DNA of 64,000 bases from Chryseobacterium edaphi (lineage in GTDB: Bacteria; Bacteroidota; Bacteroidia; Flavobacteriales; Weeksellaceae), in NCBI RefSeq assembly GCF_025628985.1, contig NZ_JAOTEM010000002.1:248001-312000 (forward strand). The letters run 5' to 3'. A program made the position numbers and the translations under genes. Shown one piece after another: positions 24,902 through 32,962 of the stretch (within the stretch, counting starts at the first letter, position 1; the number at the start of each line of letters is the position of its first letter). Below the pieces are notes generated by a model. The model was not told where the DNA came from. It did no database searches and saw only the letters and a program-made list of their open reading frames with translations.

Positions 24902-27151
24902 ATGAAAAAAATTTTCTTCATATATTTTATCTTTTTCTCACAATTTGTTTTTTGTCAAAAAATAAGTTTACAAGAATTTATTAAAACTGATTCTTCAAAT
25001 TTTAAAAATATTGCTAAATATTTAGCGAAAGAAGTCGAGGTTAAATACAAAGAAAAAGATTCTGCTGCGTATTATGATAATCTTTTTAGAATAAATCTGG
25101 TAAATGAAAAATATGATTTAGCACTTTATCACCTTAATCTTGTTAGGGACATTTATACAAAAAGAAATCCCGCTCTGTCTAAGGAAATGGGAAGCCAATT
25201 TGAAATTTACATTAATACTATAAAAAGATTAAATTACAACAAAGATTTTGATAAAATATATGAAGAAGAATTTAGAAAAAAATATAAAAATCTATCTTTA
25301 AAATCACAAATTACTTTTCCACAGTATTTTATTTATAATAAAATACAAACGAAAAAAGACATTGAAGAAATAATAATAAAAAATATCAAAGAGGGAAGTA
25401 TTGAGATCAAAGATGCTGTACAATTATGTAGAAAATATAATACTTATAATATAGGTGGAAAAACATTTGATCTAGGAACTAAGTTAATTAAAAAACTTGA
25501 AAAGGAAGATTTTATAATTTATGATAGCATAAAAGTTATTACAAAAAACAATGAGATACTTACACTCAGCATCATATTAAGTAACAAGAATAAAACTGCT
25601 CAAAATACTATCCTTATAAATACTATCTATTCAGATACAGATAATATAGCTGAAGCAAAACAATATGCAATCAATGGCTATGCAGCAGCGATAGTAAATA
25701 CGCGTGGTAAATATTTAAGCCCAAATGCAATTGAACCTTTTGAACATGAGTCAGAAGATATCAATGAAGTTATTGATTGGATTATAAAACAGCCGTGGAG
25801 TAATGGAAAAGTAGGAATGATCGGCGGAAGCTATTTAGGTTTTAGCCAATGGGCCGCAACAAAGCAATTGCATCCTGCATTGAAAACAATAATACCTCAA
25901 GCATCTGTAGGAATTGGCAGTATGGATTTTCCTATGAATAACAATATATATTCATCTTATTTTTTGCGCTGGCTAAATTACGTAATGAATACAAAAATGA
26001 CAGATTATGATGATTTTTCTAATTTAGAAAAGTGGAATTCTATATATAAAAAATGGTATGAAAGTGGAAAACCTTTCAACAAGCTAGATTCTATTAGCGG
26101 AAAACCAAATACTATTTTCCAACGATGGCTTTCTCATCCCAGCCATGACAACTACTGGCAAAAAATGGTTCCATATAAAAAAGAATTTTCTAAAATCAGT
26201 ATTCCTATTCTTACAACAACTGGTTATTATGACACAGACCAGTTAGGAGCATTGTATTATTTTAGAGAACATTATAAATATAATAAAAACGCTAATCATT
26301 ATTTAATTATTGGACCATATGATCATTCCGGAGCTCAAGGAAATATAAAAAGTGATTTGAAAGGCTATAATGTGGATCAAGTGGCCAATATTGATTTAGA
26401 TAAAATTTGTATTGAATGGTTTGACTATGTATTAAAGAATAAAAAGAAACCTGAATTTCTAAAAAATAAAATAAATTATCAAGTTATGGGTACTAATCAA
26501 TGGAAAAGTACAAATTCCATACATGATTTTGATAATAATAAAATGAAATTTTATTTGGAAAATAAAGATAATAACTACATCTTATCAAAATCAAAACTAA
26601 GTAATAAAAGTTTTTCATCCCTTAAAGTTGATTATAAAAACAGATCCGATGCTGATGAATTGCTCAAACTGGAATATGATGTAATTGAAGATACTATTTA
26701 TAATAAAAACAATTTGATTTTCTCTACGGATGCATTTGAAAAACCATTTGAATTATCTGGTAATTTTTCAGGTAATTTAAAATTTTCAATGAATAAAAAA
26801 GACTGTGATGTTTTGATGTGCTTATATGAGCTTATGCCTAATGGAAAATATTTTTTATTATCAACATATTTAGGAAGAGCAAGCTATGCAAAAAATAGTA
26901 AAAAAAGAAATTTGCTTACACCAAATAAAAAAGAAACGGTCTCGATATACAATAATGAATTTGTAAGTAAAAAAATAGAGGCAGGAAGCAAATTAGTTCT
27001 GACAGTCGGTATTAATAAGAGTCCTTACTATCAAATTAACTACGGCACAGGAAAAGACGTAAGCGAAGAAACAATAGCTGATGCAAGAGAACCTTTGGAA
27101 ATAAAATGGTATAACGACAGTTATATTGAAATTCCAATTCTAAAAGAATAA
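24902..27151 (+). CDS. Exported CocE/NonD (S15-like) hydrolase
   Basis: A 749-residue protein with a signal peptide (MKKIFFIYFIFFSQFVFCQ), an N-terminal helical region of ~200 residues of unknown role, and an X-Pro dipeptidyl-peptidase/CocE alpha/beta hydrolase domain. Nucleophile Ser310 lies in GMIGGSYLGF; the acid is probably Asp444 in GYYDTDQLGA and the base His475 in GPYDHSGAQ. The C terminus is the usual jelly-roll domain. It starts 12 bases after the precursor and ends 2 bases before lanB, so it is part of the pathway operon. Trimming of the exported peptide, or degrading it for self-protection, are both possible (inference). Confidence 0.82.
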   Translation: MKKIFFIYFIFFSQFVFCQKISLQEFIKTDSSNFKNIAKYLAKEVEVKYKEKDSAAYYDNLFRINLVNEKYDLALYHLNLVRDIYTKRNPALSKEMGSQFEIYINTIKRLNYNKDFDKIYEEEFRKKYKNLSLKSQITFPQYFIYNKIQTKKDIEEIIIKNIKEGSIEIKDAVQLCRKYNTYNIGGKTFDLGTKLIKKLEKEDFIIYDSIKVITKNNEILTLSIILSNKNKTAQNTILINTIYSDTDNIAEAKQYAINGYAAAIVNTRGKYLSPNAIEPFEHESEDINEVIDWIIKQPWSNGKVGMIGGSYLGFSQWAATKQLHPALKTIIPQASVGIGSMDFPMNNNIYSSYFLRWLNYVMNTKMTDYDDFSNLEKWNSIYKKWYESGKPFNKLDSISGKPNTIFQRWLSHPSHDNYWQKMVPYKKEFSKISIPILTTTGYYDTDQLGALYYFREHYKYNKNANHYLIIGPYDHSGAQGNIKSDLKGYNVDQVANIDLDKICIEWFDYVLKNKKKPEFLKNKINYQVMGTNQWKSTNSIHDFDNNKMKFYLENKDNNYILSKSKLSNKSFSSLKVDYKNRSDADELLKLEYDVIEDTIYNKNNLIFSTDAFEKPFELSGNFSGNLKFSMNKKDCDVLMCLYELMPNGKYFLLSTYLGRASYAKNSKKRNLLTPNKKETVSIYNNEFVSKKIEAGSKLVLTVGINKSPYYQINYGTGKDVSEETIADAREPLEIKWYNDSYIEIPILKE

Positions 27152-27153
27152 AA

Positions 27154-29358
27154 ATGCCCCAATTCCCTTATCATTTTTTTGAAGAGTATATCGTACGTAC
27201 TCCCATATTTTCACGCAGAAATTTTCAGGGAAAAGCATACAAAGAAACATTTTCGGATGGAGAATTAAAAGAAATTTGCAGTAATTCGGTTTTTCAGGAG
27301 GCAATTTATCTCGCGTCTCCCAATTTATATAAAGAATTAAAAAACTGGTTAGATTCAAAAAAAGAATTATCCACAAGTCAACACCAAAAACTTAAAAACA
27401 CCATCTTAAAATACTACACGAGAATGAGTACAAGATGTACCCCATTCGGATTATTTTCAGGAGTTGGCTTGGGGAAATTTAATAATCAAAGAGAAAATGA
27501 CAAACTTTCTGACAACATCAAATTACAATCAGTAAGGGATACAAAATTAGATATGCATTTGCTGGATACTCTCGCGAAGACTTTAGAGAAAAATCCAAAC
27601 ATCAGAAATCAACTTCTTTATTCCCAAAATAATAGTATTTATAAAATAGGGAAGAAAATTCGTTACGTAGAGTACGAATATAAAGATGGAAAAAGAGATT
27701 ACATTATTTCGTCTGCTCCACTTTCTGAAGAGTTATTTCAGATATTAGATTTCTCAAAACAAGGAAAAACAATCTCGCAGATTGCAGAAATTCTTATAAG
27801 TGATGAAATAAGCTATGAAGAAGCTAATGAATTCATAGAAGAATTAATTGACAATCAGGTTTTGATAAGCGAACTGGAGCCCAATGTTTCAGGATGCGAT
27901 TTTTTAGACACTCTAATTTCTGTTCTAAGCCGAATTGAAGCTAAAAATAAGACCGCCATTTTAATTTCGATAAAAAATAAACTAGCCGAATTGGACTTAA
28001 AGATCGGAAACCAAGTTTCTTTATACTCAGAAATTGAAGATCTGATTAAATCTTTCAAAACAGATTATGAGCAAAAATATCTCTTCCAAACGGACGTATA
28101 CTTTAAAGATAAAATTACAATTTCAACTCATTGGAAAAAAGAAATTAAAAAAGGCTTGAGTTTTCTCAATAAGATTACTTTACTAAGCAAAGACACACCT
28201 ATTGAACATTTTAAAAAAGCCTTTTACGAAAGATTTGAAACTCAGGAAGTACCTTTATCATATGTATTGGATACAGAAATAGGTATAGGCTACCTTCAAA
28301 ACAAAAGTGTTAAAGGAATTCATCCTTACATAGATGATTTAAAACTTAATAATTCTCAAAAGAAACAAAATTTCCATATTAAGCTAACTCCATTTCAGAT
28401 GATACTTAATGAAAAATTACAGGAAGCTTTATTAGAAAAACAATTTACAATCTCATTAAAAGATGATGATATTAAAGACTTTGAAGAAAAATGGTATGAT
28501 TTGCCCGATACTTTATCTGTAATGGTAGAAATCATTTCTGAAAACAATCAAGAGAAGTTATGCATCGGAAGTACAGGAGGTAGCAGTGCTGCAAATCTTT
28601 TAGGAAGATTCTGCTCTGAAAAATCACAAGTACAGAACCTAACTAAAACAATTACACAAAAAGAAGAAGAGCTAAACCCAGACTGTATTTTAGCAGAAAT
28701 TATCCACCTTCCCGAAGCCAGAATCGGAAATGTAATCAGAAGACCAACACTAAGGAAATACGAAATTCCGTATTTGGCACAATCCGTTTTGTCAAAAGAA
28801 AATCAAATAGTGGTTGATGATCTGTATATTTCTTTGAAAAACGATCGAATCATATTACGTTCTAAAAAATTCGATAAAGAAATTATGCCTCATCTAACAA
28901 ACGCTCATAATTATTATACCAATACCTTACCTGTTTATCACTTCTTGTCAGATCTGAATTCACAAAATACTCGGACAGGTTTATACTTCAATTGGGGAGG
29001 TCTTTCTCAGATTTATAAATTTCTGCCAAGAGTCGAATATGGAAACATCATTTTATCAAAAGCTCAATGGAATATCACAGAAAAAGAAATTGCTGCAATA
29101 GAGTCATTGCTGGAAAATAAAAATGAATTCCTTTCACTAATGAAAATATGGCGAAGCAAAAGACAAATTCCTAAATGGATTCAGTGGGTAAAATCTGATA
29201 TTACGTTACCGATGAATTTGGCAAATTACGATATGGCTCAACTCTTTGTACATACCATAAAAAGTGAAAAATCAATCACTATTGAAGAATTTTTGTATAA
29301 TGAAAATGACGATTTCATGCGAGAATTTATATTCCCGATGTACAGAGAAAAGCTCTAA
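27154..29358 (+). CDS. lanB: Lantibiotic dehydratase, glutamylation part (split LanB)
   Basis: A 734-residue Lant_dehydr_N protein. The signature YYTRMSTRCTPFGLFSG is at residues 87-103, and EARIGNVIRRPTLRKYEIP and HLTNAHNYYTNTLPVYHFL follow in the second half. In class I lanthipeptide synthesis this part uses glutamyl-tRNA to glutamylate Ser/Thr. The elimination part is a separate gene at 29405, as in pinensin-type Bacteroidetes clusters. Start at 27154 lies 2 bases after the hydrolase stop. No LanC-type cyclase gene is near, so the likely product is a dehydrated peptide. Confidence 0.9.
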   Translation: MPQFPYHFFEEYIVRTPIFSRRNFQGKAYKETFSDGELKEICSNSVFQEAIYLASPNLYKELKNWLDSKKELSTSQHQKLKNTILKYYTRMSTRCTPFGLFSGVGLGKFNNQRENDKLSDNIKLQSVRDTKLDMHLLDTLAKTLEKNPNIRNQLLYSQNNSIYKIGKKIRYVEYEYKDGKRDYIISSAPLSEELFQILDFSKQGKTISQIAEILISDEISYEEANEFIEELIDNQVLISELEPNVSGCDFLDTLISVLSRIEAKNKTAILISIKNKLAELDLKIGNQVSLYSEIEDLIKSFKTDYEQKYLFQTDVYFKDKITISTHWKKEIKKGLSFLNKITLLSKDTPIEHFKKAFYERFETQEVPLSYVLDTEIGIGYLQNKSVKGIHPYIDDLKLNNSQKKQNFHIKLTPFQMILNEKLQEALLEKQFTISLKDDDIKDFEEKWYDLPDTLSVMVEIISENNQEKLCIGSTGGSSAANLLGRFCSEKSQVQNLTKTITQKEEELNPDCILAEIIHLPEARIGNVIRRPTLRKYEIPYLAQSVLSKENQIVVDDLYISLKNDRIILRSKKFDKEIMPHLTNAHNYYTNTLPVYHFLSDLNSQNTRTGLYFNWGGLSQIYKFLPRVEYGNIILSKAQWNITEKEIAAIESLLENKNEFLSLMKIWRSKRQIPKWIQWVKSDITLPMNLANYDMAQLFVHTIKSEKSITIEEFLYNENDDFMREFIFPMYREKL

Positions 29359-29404
29359 GATTAGTAGTCCCGGCTCAGATAAAAGTACAAAAGAATAAAG
29401 ATAA

Positions 29405-30265
29405 ATGACGAACAAAAGAAAATTTATACCAGGAGATGAATGGCTTTATCTGAAAGTTTATGCAGGAATTACAACTGCAGATATTATTTTGGAAGAAGCT
29501 ATACAATCCTTAGCAGAATATTTTCAGGAAAATAACTATATCTCCAAATGGTTTTTCATTCGCTATCATGATCCAAAACCGCATTTGAGAATAAGATTTT
29601 TTTTAAATCAATCTAAAGATTATTTAACAGTTCTAAATAAAATTACAAACGAGCTTCAAGAGTTTACAAATAATGGAGAAATTTCAAATATTTTAGCTGA
29701 AACTTATAGCAAAGAAATTGAGCGTTACGGGCAAAGCACCATAGAAGACGCCGAAACGTTATTTCATAAAAATAGCGAATTTACCTTGCTGTGTTTGCCA
29801 TACGATGATGAAGATAAGTTGATATTCAGTATTTTTTATATTAATGAAATATTGAATAATCTTAATCTTGATATTCAGGAAAAGCTCGTCTGGATTAAAA
29901 ATTTTAATGATTGTTTTAAAGAAGAATTTAATGCCAATAAAAATCTCAACAGTCAGTTAGATAAAAAATATAGAGCGTTTAAACCGAAGTTGATGAACTT
30001 CATGTATTCGGATGAGTTTTCGGATGAAAGAAATGCCATTATTCTTCATATCGAAGAATGTGACACTGTATTAAAACAGGTTCTTCAGCGTTCTCAAAAG
30101 CAATCTCTGGAAGTTGCTTTACAAAGTTTTTTTCAAAGTATATTCCATATGAACATCAATAGACTTTTTGTTTCTAATCAAAGATTGTTTGAGATGATTA
30201 TTTATGATTATCTAGTAAGGTATTATAAATCATTAGCATTTTACAACCTCCATGAAAAAGCTTGA
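29405..30265 (+). CDS. LanB elimination subunit (thiopeptide-type / SpaB_C domain)
   Basis: A 286-residue SpaB_C-like protein. The N-terminal part GDEWLYLKVYAGITTADIILEEAI and the motif WFFIRYHDPKPHLRIRFF (residues ~54-71) are the family hallmarks; the Arg and His residues here act in glutamate elimination in NisB-like enzymes. Together with the 27154 product it would form a complete dehydratase turning Ser/Thr into dehydroalanine/dehydrobutyrine. It lies 46 bases downstream in the same operon. Family assignment is firm; activity on the cysteine-free precursor is inferred. Confidence 0.88.
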   Translation: MTNKRKFIPGDEWLYLKVYAGITTADIILEEAIQSLAEYFQENNYISKWFFIRYHDPKPHLRIRFFLNQSKDYLTVLNKITNELQEFTNNGEISNILAETYSKEIERYGQSTIEDAETLFHKNSEFTLLCLPYDDEDKLIFSIFYINEILNNLNLDIQEKLVWIKNFNDCFKEEFNANKNLNSQLDKKYRAFKPKLMNFMYSDEFSDERNAIILHIEECDTVLKQVLQRSQKQSLEVALQSFFQSIFHMNINRLFVSNQRLFEMIIYDYLVRYYKSLAFYNLHEKA

Positions 30266-30341
30266 TAATTAAACATCTCAATTAATGAATAGAGATGATT
30301 TATCAAAATAAGCAAAATCTAATATCAAAAAGGAAAATGAC

Positions 30342-30476
30342 ATGATAAAAATAACTGACCTGGAATGGCAAAGAATTACAAAACTTTTGGATGTTGAAAT
30401 TGAAGAAATTTATGAAGAACACATTGAACAAAATACAATTAACTTAAAAGAAGAGTTACAACTATTGAAAGAGTAA
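30342..30476 (+). pseudogene. C-terminal fragment of an XRE-type regulator
   Basis: A 44-residue frame (ITDLEWQRITKLLDVEIEEIYEE...) similar to the post-HTH part of the regulator remnant at 34165-34452 (HDEEWQKIANALDVPVEEIKEE). The helix-turn-helix itself is missing, so it is a remnant or a very short stand-alone protein. It is downstream of the LanB genes and just before the 30519 terminator. Confidence 0.55.
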
Positions 30477-30518
30477 AATTAAAATTTTAGAACAAAAATT
30501 TAGCATATTATTATTAAG

Positions 30519-30550
30519 AAAGAGACTGTATTCAGTCTCTTTCTTTTTTT
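30519..30550 (+). terminator. Terminator of the lanthipeptide-like operon
   Basis: Perfect stem AAAGAGACTG (30519-30528), loop TATT, CAGTCTCTTT (30533-30542), followed on the plus strand by a seven-T run. Confidence 0.85.
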
Positions 30551-30589
30551 AGTAGTTTAGATTTTACAATGAATCATTACTAAAATCTT

Positions 30590-30745
30590 CTATACATACT
30601 GCGGACAAACAACTGCCGGACAGTAGATTTTCGGACATCTTGGTCTGCCGTCAGTAGGACAGCAAGCAGTTGAGCAGCCGATTATCGGTCCTGATCCCAA
30701 GATGTCTTTCATTTCGTTTCTTGCTAATTTTTTCAAATTTTTCAT
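30590..30745 (-). CDS. GG-leader-type cysteine-rich peptide precursor 1
   Basis: A 51-residue peptide beginning MKNLKKLARNEMKDILGSG; the usual GG is changed to GS-G. The core is rich in Cys and Pro (GCSTACCPTDG, RCPKIYCPAVVCPQ; six Cys). It is a close relative of the adjacent peptide at 30758-30904 (same CSxACCP and RCP blocks). Such peptides are often labelled bacteriocin-like in Flavobacteriia. Third of three tandem precursors downstream of the VKOR-thioredoxin gene. The altered GG may impair C39 cleavage. Confidence 0.7.
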   Translation of the reverse strand: MKNLKKLARNEMKDILGSGPIIGCSTACCPTDGRPRCPKIYCPAVVCPQYV

Positions 30746-30757
30746 AAGATTAATTTT

Positions 30758-30904
30758 TTAAGATTCTACGGGACATGCAATAATACAAATAACATTAGGA
30801 CATCTTTTTATTCCCGGAGGTGGGCAACATGCTTGAGAGCAACCTGCAGCTCCACCATTAATGTCTTTCATTTGACTTCTTGATACTTTTTTTAAATTTT
30901 TCAT
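30758..30904 (-). CDS. GG-leader cysteine-rich peptide precursor 2
   Basis: A 48-residue peptide: leader MKNLKKVSRSQMKDINGG, core starting AAGCSQACCPPPGIKRCPN and ending IACPVES, with five Cys in the core. It pairs with precursor 1 as a recent duplicate. A 12-base gap separates its stop from the precursor 1 start codon. The GG is intact and fits the C39 exporter at 18003. Confidence 0.72.
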   Translation of the reverse strand: MKNLKKVSRSQMKDINGGAAGCSQACCPPPGIKRCPNVICIIACPVES

Positions 30905-30934
30905 AATACTGTAATTTAGTTTGTTTGATGATTA

Positions 30935-31078
30935 TTATGGCTGGTTTCCACCACCGCATCCGTCGTAAGGCATGCATTTCCATTTTCCGTCGATCAGGCA
31001 AAGTTGTCCACCTTTGCAGGTAAGACCTCCCTGAATCGTTTTCATTTCCTGTCGGTTGATTTTTTTTAAATTTTTCAT
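30935..31078 (-). CDS. GG-leader cysteine-rich peptide precursor 3
   Basis: A 47-residue peptide: leader MKNLKKINRQEMKTIQGG; core LTCKGGQLCLIDGKWKCMPY followed by DGCGGGNQP, with four Cys. The core differs from precursors 1 and 2 and resembles the 35092 peptide in its CKxGxxxC and DGKxxC blocks. It is first of the three tandem precursors and is preceded 22 bases upstream by the conserved element at 31100-31137. Confidence 0.72.
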   Translation of the reverse strand: MKNLKKINRQEMKTIQGGLTCKGGQLCLIDGKWKCMPYDGCGGGNQP

Positions 31079-31099
31079 AAAAATTGAATTTGGTAATTT

Positions 31100-31137
31100 C
31101 CTACTCTTTTTTAAGCTTTTCGGAATTCGCTTTTAAT
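31100..31137 (-). promoter_or_regulatory. Conserved leader element, copy 1
   Basis: On the plus strand this contains TCCTACTCTTTTTTAAGCTT and TTCGGAATTCGCTTTT, matching 35268-35305 with few differences. On the transcribed strand AAAGCG...CCGAAAAGCTT can fold as a small hairpin followed by GAGTAGGA. Both copies end 21-22 bases before a GG-leader peptide ATG. Confidence 0.6.
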
Positions 31138-31175
31138 CAATTTAAAATTAATAAAATTTAATTAAATGAAAATTA

Positions 31176-32684
31176 TTACGCAGGAAAATCTTCATCCTCA
31201 ATTAATTCGCTGATAAAATAGTTAATATCTTCACGGTCATATTTATCCGGAAACTGATAACCATTGATGATAAAGACCGGTGTAAAATTAAGTCCGGCTG
31301 AACTATTTTCTGCAGTCATCTGAATAATATTGGCAAGATCTTGCGGATTTTCTGTTCCCGATTTTCTCCTAATTTCACTCTCATCTTTATTTTTAAACCA
31401 AATATCTACAGAATTTAAAAATTCTTTTTGTGATTTGTTGTTATAAATGCTCAAAAAATCTGAAATAAGCCGAGTATATTTTTCATCAGCTCTTTCATTT
31501 GAATAGTTGAACCTCATCTGTGCAGAAATTTCATCAGGATATTGCAATAATAAATCTTCTACAATCTTATGAGCGTCCTTACAAAATCCACAGTAGGGAT
31601 TAGAAACAACAGAAATATGAAGTTTTGCATCTATGTTTCCTACGAAAAATGTCTGTTGATCAGAAAACTCAATTTTTTCATTATCGGTAAGTTCTCTTTT
31701 GAACAGATCATAATTTCTTTTAAATCTTAAATTTTTTGAGTTAGATTTTTTGAGTTCTTCCTTTTGATTCATCAGATTGTTTAAAAAAGCAACCGTAAAA
31801 AATAGAGAAATAAATAATATGACACTCGTAAAGATAACAGGCATATTTATTTCCCAACTAAAATAGAAAGAACTTAATGCGATCTGACCCAGCAAAACAA
31901 AAATAATCACCAGACATACTCTACATAACGATTTTTCTACAAAAGCCTGAACATAAAATGAGTAAAGAATCACCAGAACCGAAATCATTGAAGTAATACG
32001 CAAAATAACCTGTGACTGCGGAAGAACAAGCCCGACAAACGTAATTCCCAAGAAATAAATTAAGCTAAAATCTGAAAGTTTCAGTCCTAAAACATCTGTT
32101 TTATCGGAAGAAAAAATCTTTGAACATGAACTTTGAGAAGAACTATTGGCAGCACCACCGCAAATATTACTAACAACAGCAGATTCCTGACCAAATTTCT
32201 GATTAAAAAGCTCTAACGATATGTAAACTCCAACCAATGACAATAAGTTGAAAACACTTTCGTACCAGGTAAACTGGAGAAACGAATAAAGAATAATAAT
32301 CGCAAAAACTAAGTAAATTATGGGTCTAAAGTTGAAAAAAGATTTTGTTTTTACATTTTCAGTTTTTTCAAAAAGAAGTACGAAATCTCCGGAATTTTTG
32401 TAAAGCTCTTCCTTATTCAGCGTTTTTATTTTATCTGAATAAATTGTAAAATCGTTTCCTTTCTTTTTGACTAAAGAAAACGAATTATCAACCAAAGCCA
32501 TGTATTCTTCCGGCAATTCGTCCCAATATTCTTTGTCTAATTCGTAGGCATCATTTTTTAATCCCAAAAAATTGAGAGTATCGCTGAAAGCCAATGCTGA
32601 AGGGTAATTGGGATGAGAATTGAACTGAAAATAAAATTCCTGTTTGTCGAGCTTAAAATGGTCTATGAGTTTGTCGAAATTCAT
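31176..32684 (-). CDS. VKOR-thioredoxin fusion with inactive C39-like N terminus
   Basis: A 502-residue membrane oxidoreductase. Residues 1-105 resemble a C39 peptidase domain without a catalytic Cys. Residues ~120-300 are a VKOR four-helix domain with Cys175, Cys187 and the CRVC pair (254-257). Residues ~340-502 are a periplasmic thioredoxin/DsbA-like domain with NPYCGFC (CGFC, 365-368). VKOR-Trx fusions make disulfide bonds. Here the gene lies directly upstream of three cysteine-rich precursors, so oxidative folding of the exported peptides is the likely job, with the C39-like domain perhaps binding GG leaders (inference). A broken duplicate of its 5' end lies at 32872-32945. Confidence 0.85.
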   Translation of the reverse strand: MNFDKLIDHFKLDKQEFYFQFNSHPNYPSALAFSDTLNFLGLKNDAYELDKEYWDELPEEYMALVDNSFSLVKKKGNDFTIYSDKIKTLNKEELYKNSGDFVLLFEKTENVKTKSFFNFRPIIYLVFAIIILYSFLQFTWYESVFNLLSLVGVYISLELFNQKFGQESAVVSNICGGAANSSSQSSCSKIFSSDKTDVLGLKLSDFSLIYFLGITFVGLVLPQSQVILRITSMISVLVILYSFYVQAFVEKSLCRVCLVIIFVLLGQIALSSFYFSWEINMPVIFTSVILFISLFFTVAFLNNLMNQKEELKKSNSKNLRFKRNYDLFKRELTDNEKIEFSDQQTFFVGNIDAKLHISVVSNPYCGFCKDAHKIVEDLLLQYPDEISAQMRFNYSNERADEKYTRLISDFLSIYNNKSQKEFLNSVDIWFKNKDESEIRRKSGTENPQDLANIIQMTAENSSAGLNFTPVFIINGYQFPDKYDREDINYFISELIEDEDFPA

Positions 32685-32767
32685 GTAGTGATAGGTGTTA
32701 TTATTTGAGCTGAAATTTACTAATTATTTTAAATTTTGCTATTTTTTAAAGAAAACAAATTTATTGA

Positions 32768-32847
32768 TTGTGAAAAGGAAACAAAATAACATGATCATGT
32801 TATTTTGTTGAATCGTACTTAAAATTAATAAAGTGAAGTTTTCACAA
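32768..32847. repeat. 30-bp perfect palindrome inside a wider inverted repeat
   Basis: Positions 32780-32809 are a perfect palindrome with no loop, centred on TGATCA (arms AACAAAATAACATGA and its complement). It is enclosed, asymmetrically, by TTGTGAAAA (32768-32776) and TTTTCACAA (32839-32847). It lies between the GLPGLI gene and the VKOR-thioredoxin gene on the minus strand, with no T run, so a protein-binding site or recombination site is as likely as a terminator. Confidence 0.65.
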
Positions 32848-32871
32848 GAAAACAATTGAACTAAAATTGCA

Positions 32872-32945
32872 CTAAAATAAATTATTATTGTACGTATAGT
32901 TTATGAGTTGATCGAAATTCATATGTTGATTTGGTGTTTATTAAT
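32872..32945 (-). pseudogene. Degenerate copy of the VKOR-thioredoxin gene start
   Basis: On the minus strand an ATG at 32922 opens MNFDQLINY and stops after 16 codons; the intact gene opens MNFDKLIDHF. Similarity continues into the upstream sequence (AAxAACACC before the ATG). This looks like the remnant of a duplicated VKOR-thioredoxin gene, most of which was deleted. Confidence 0.55.
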
Positions 32946-32962
32946 TATTATGAAGATAATAA

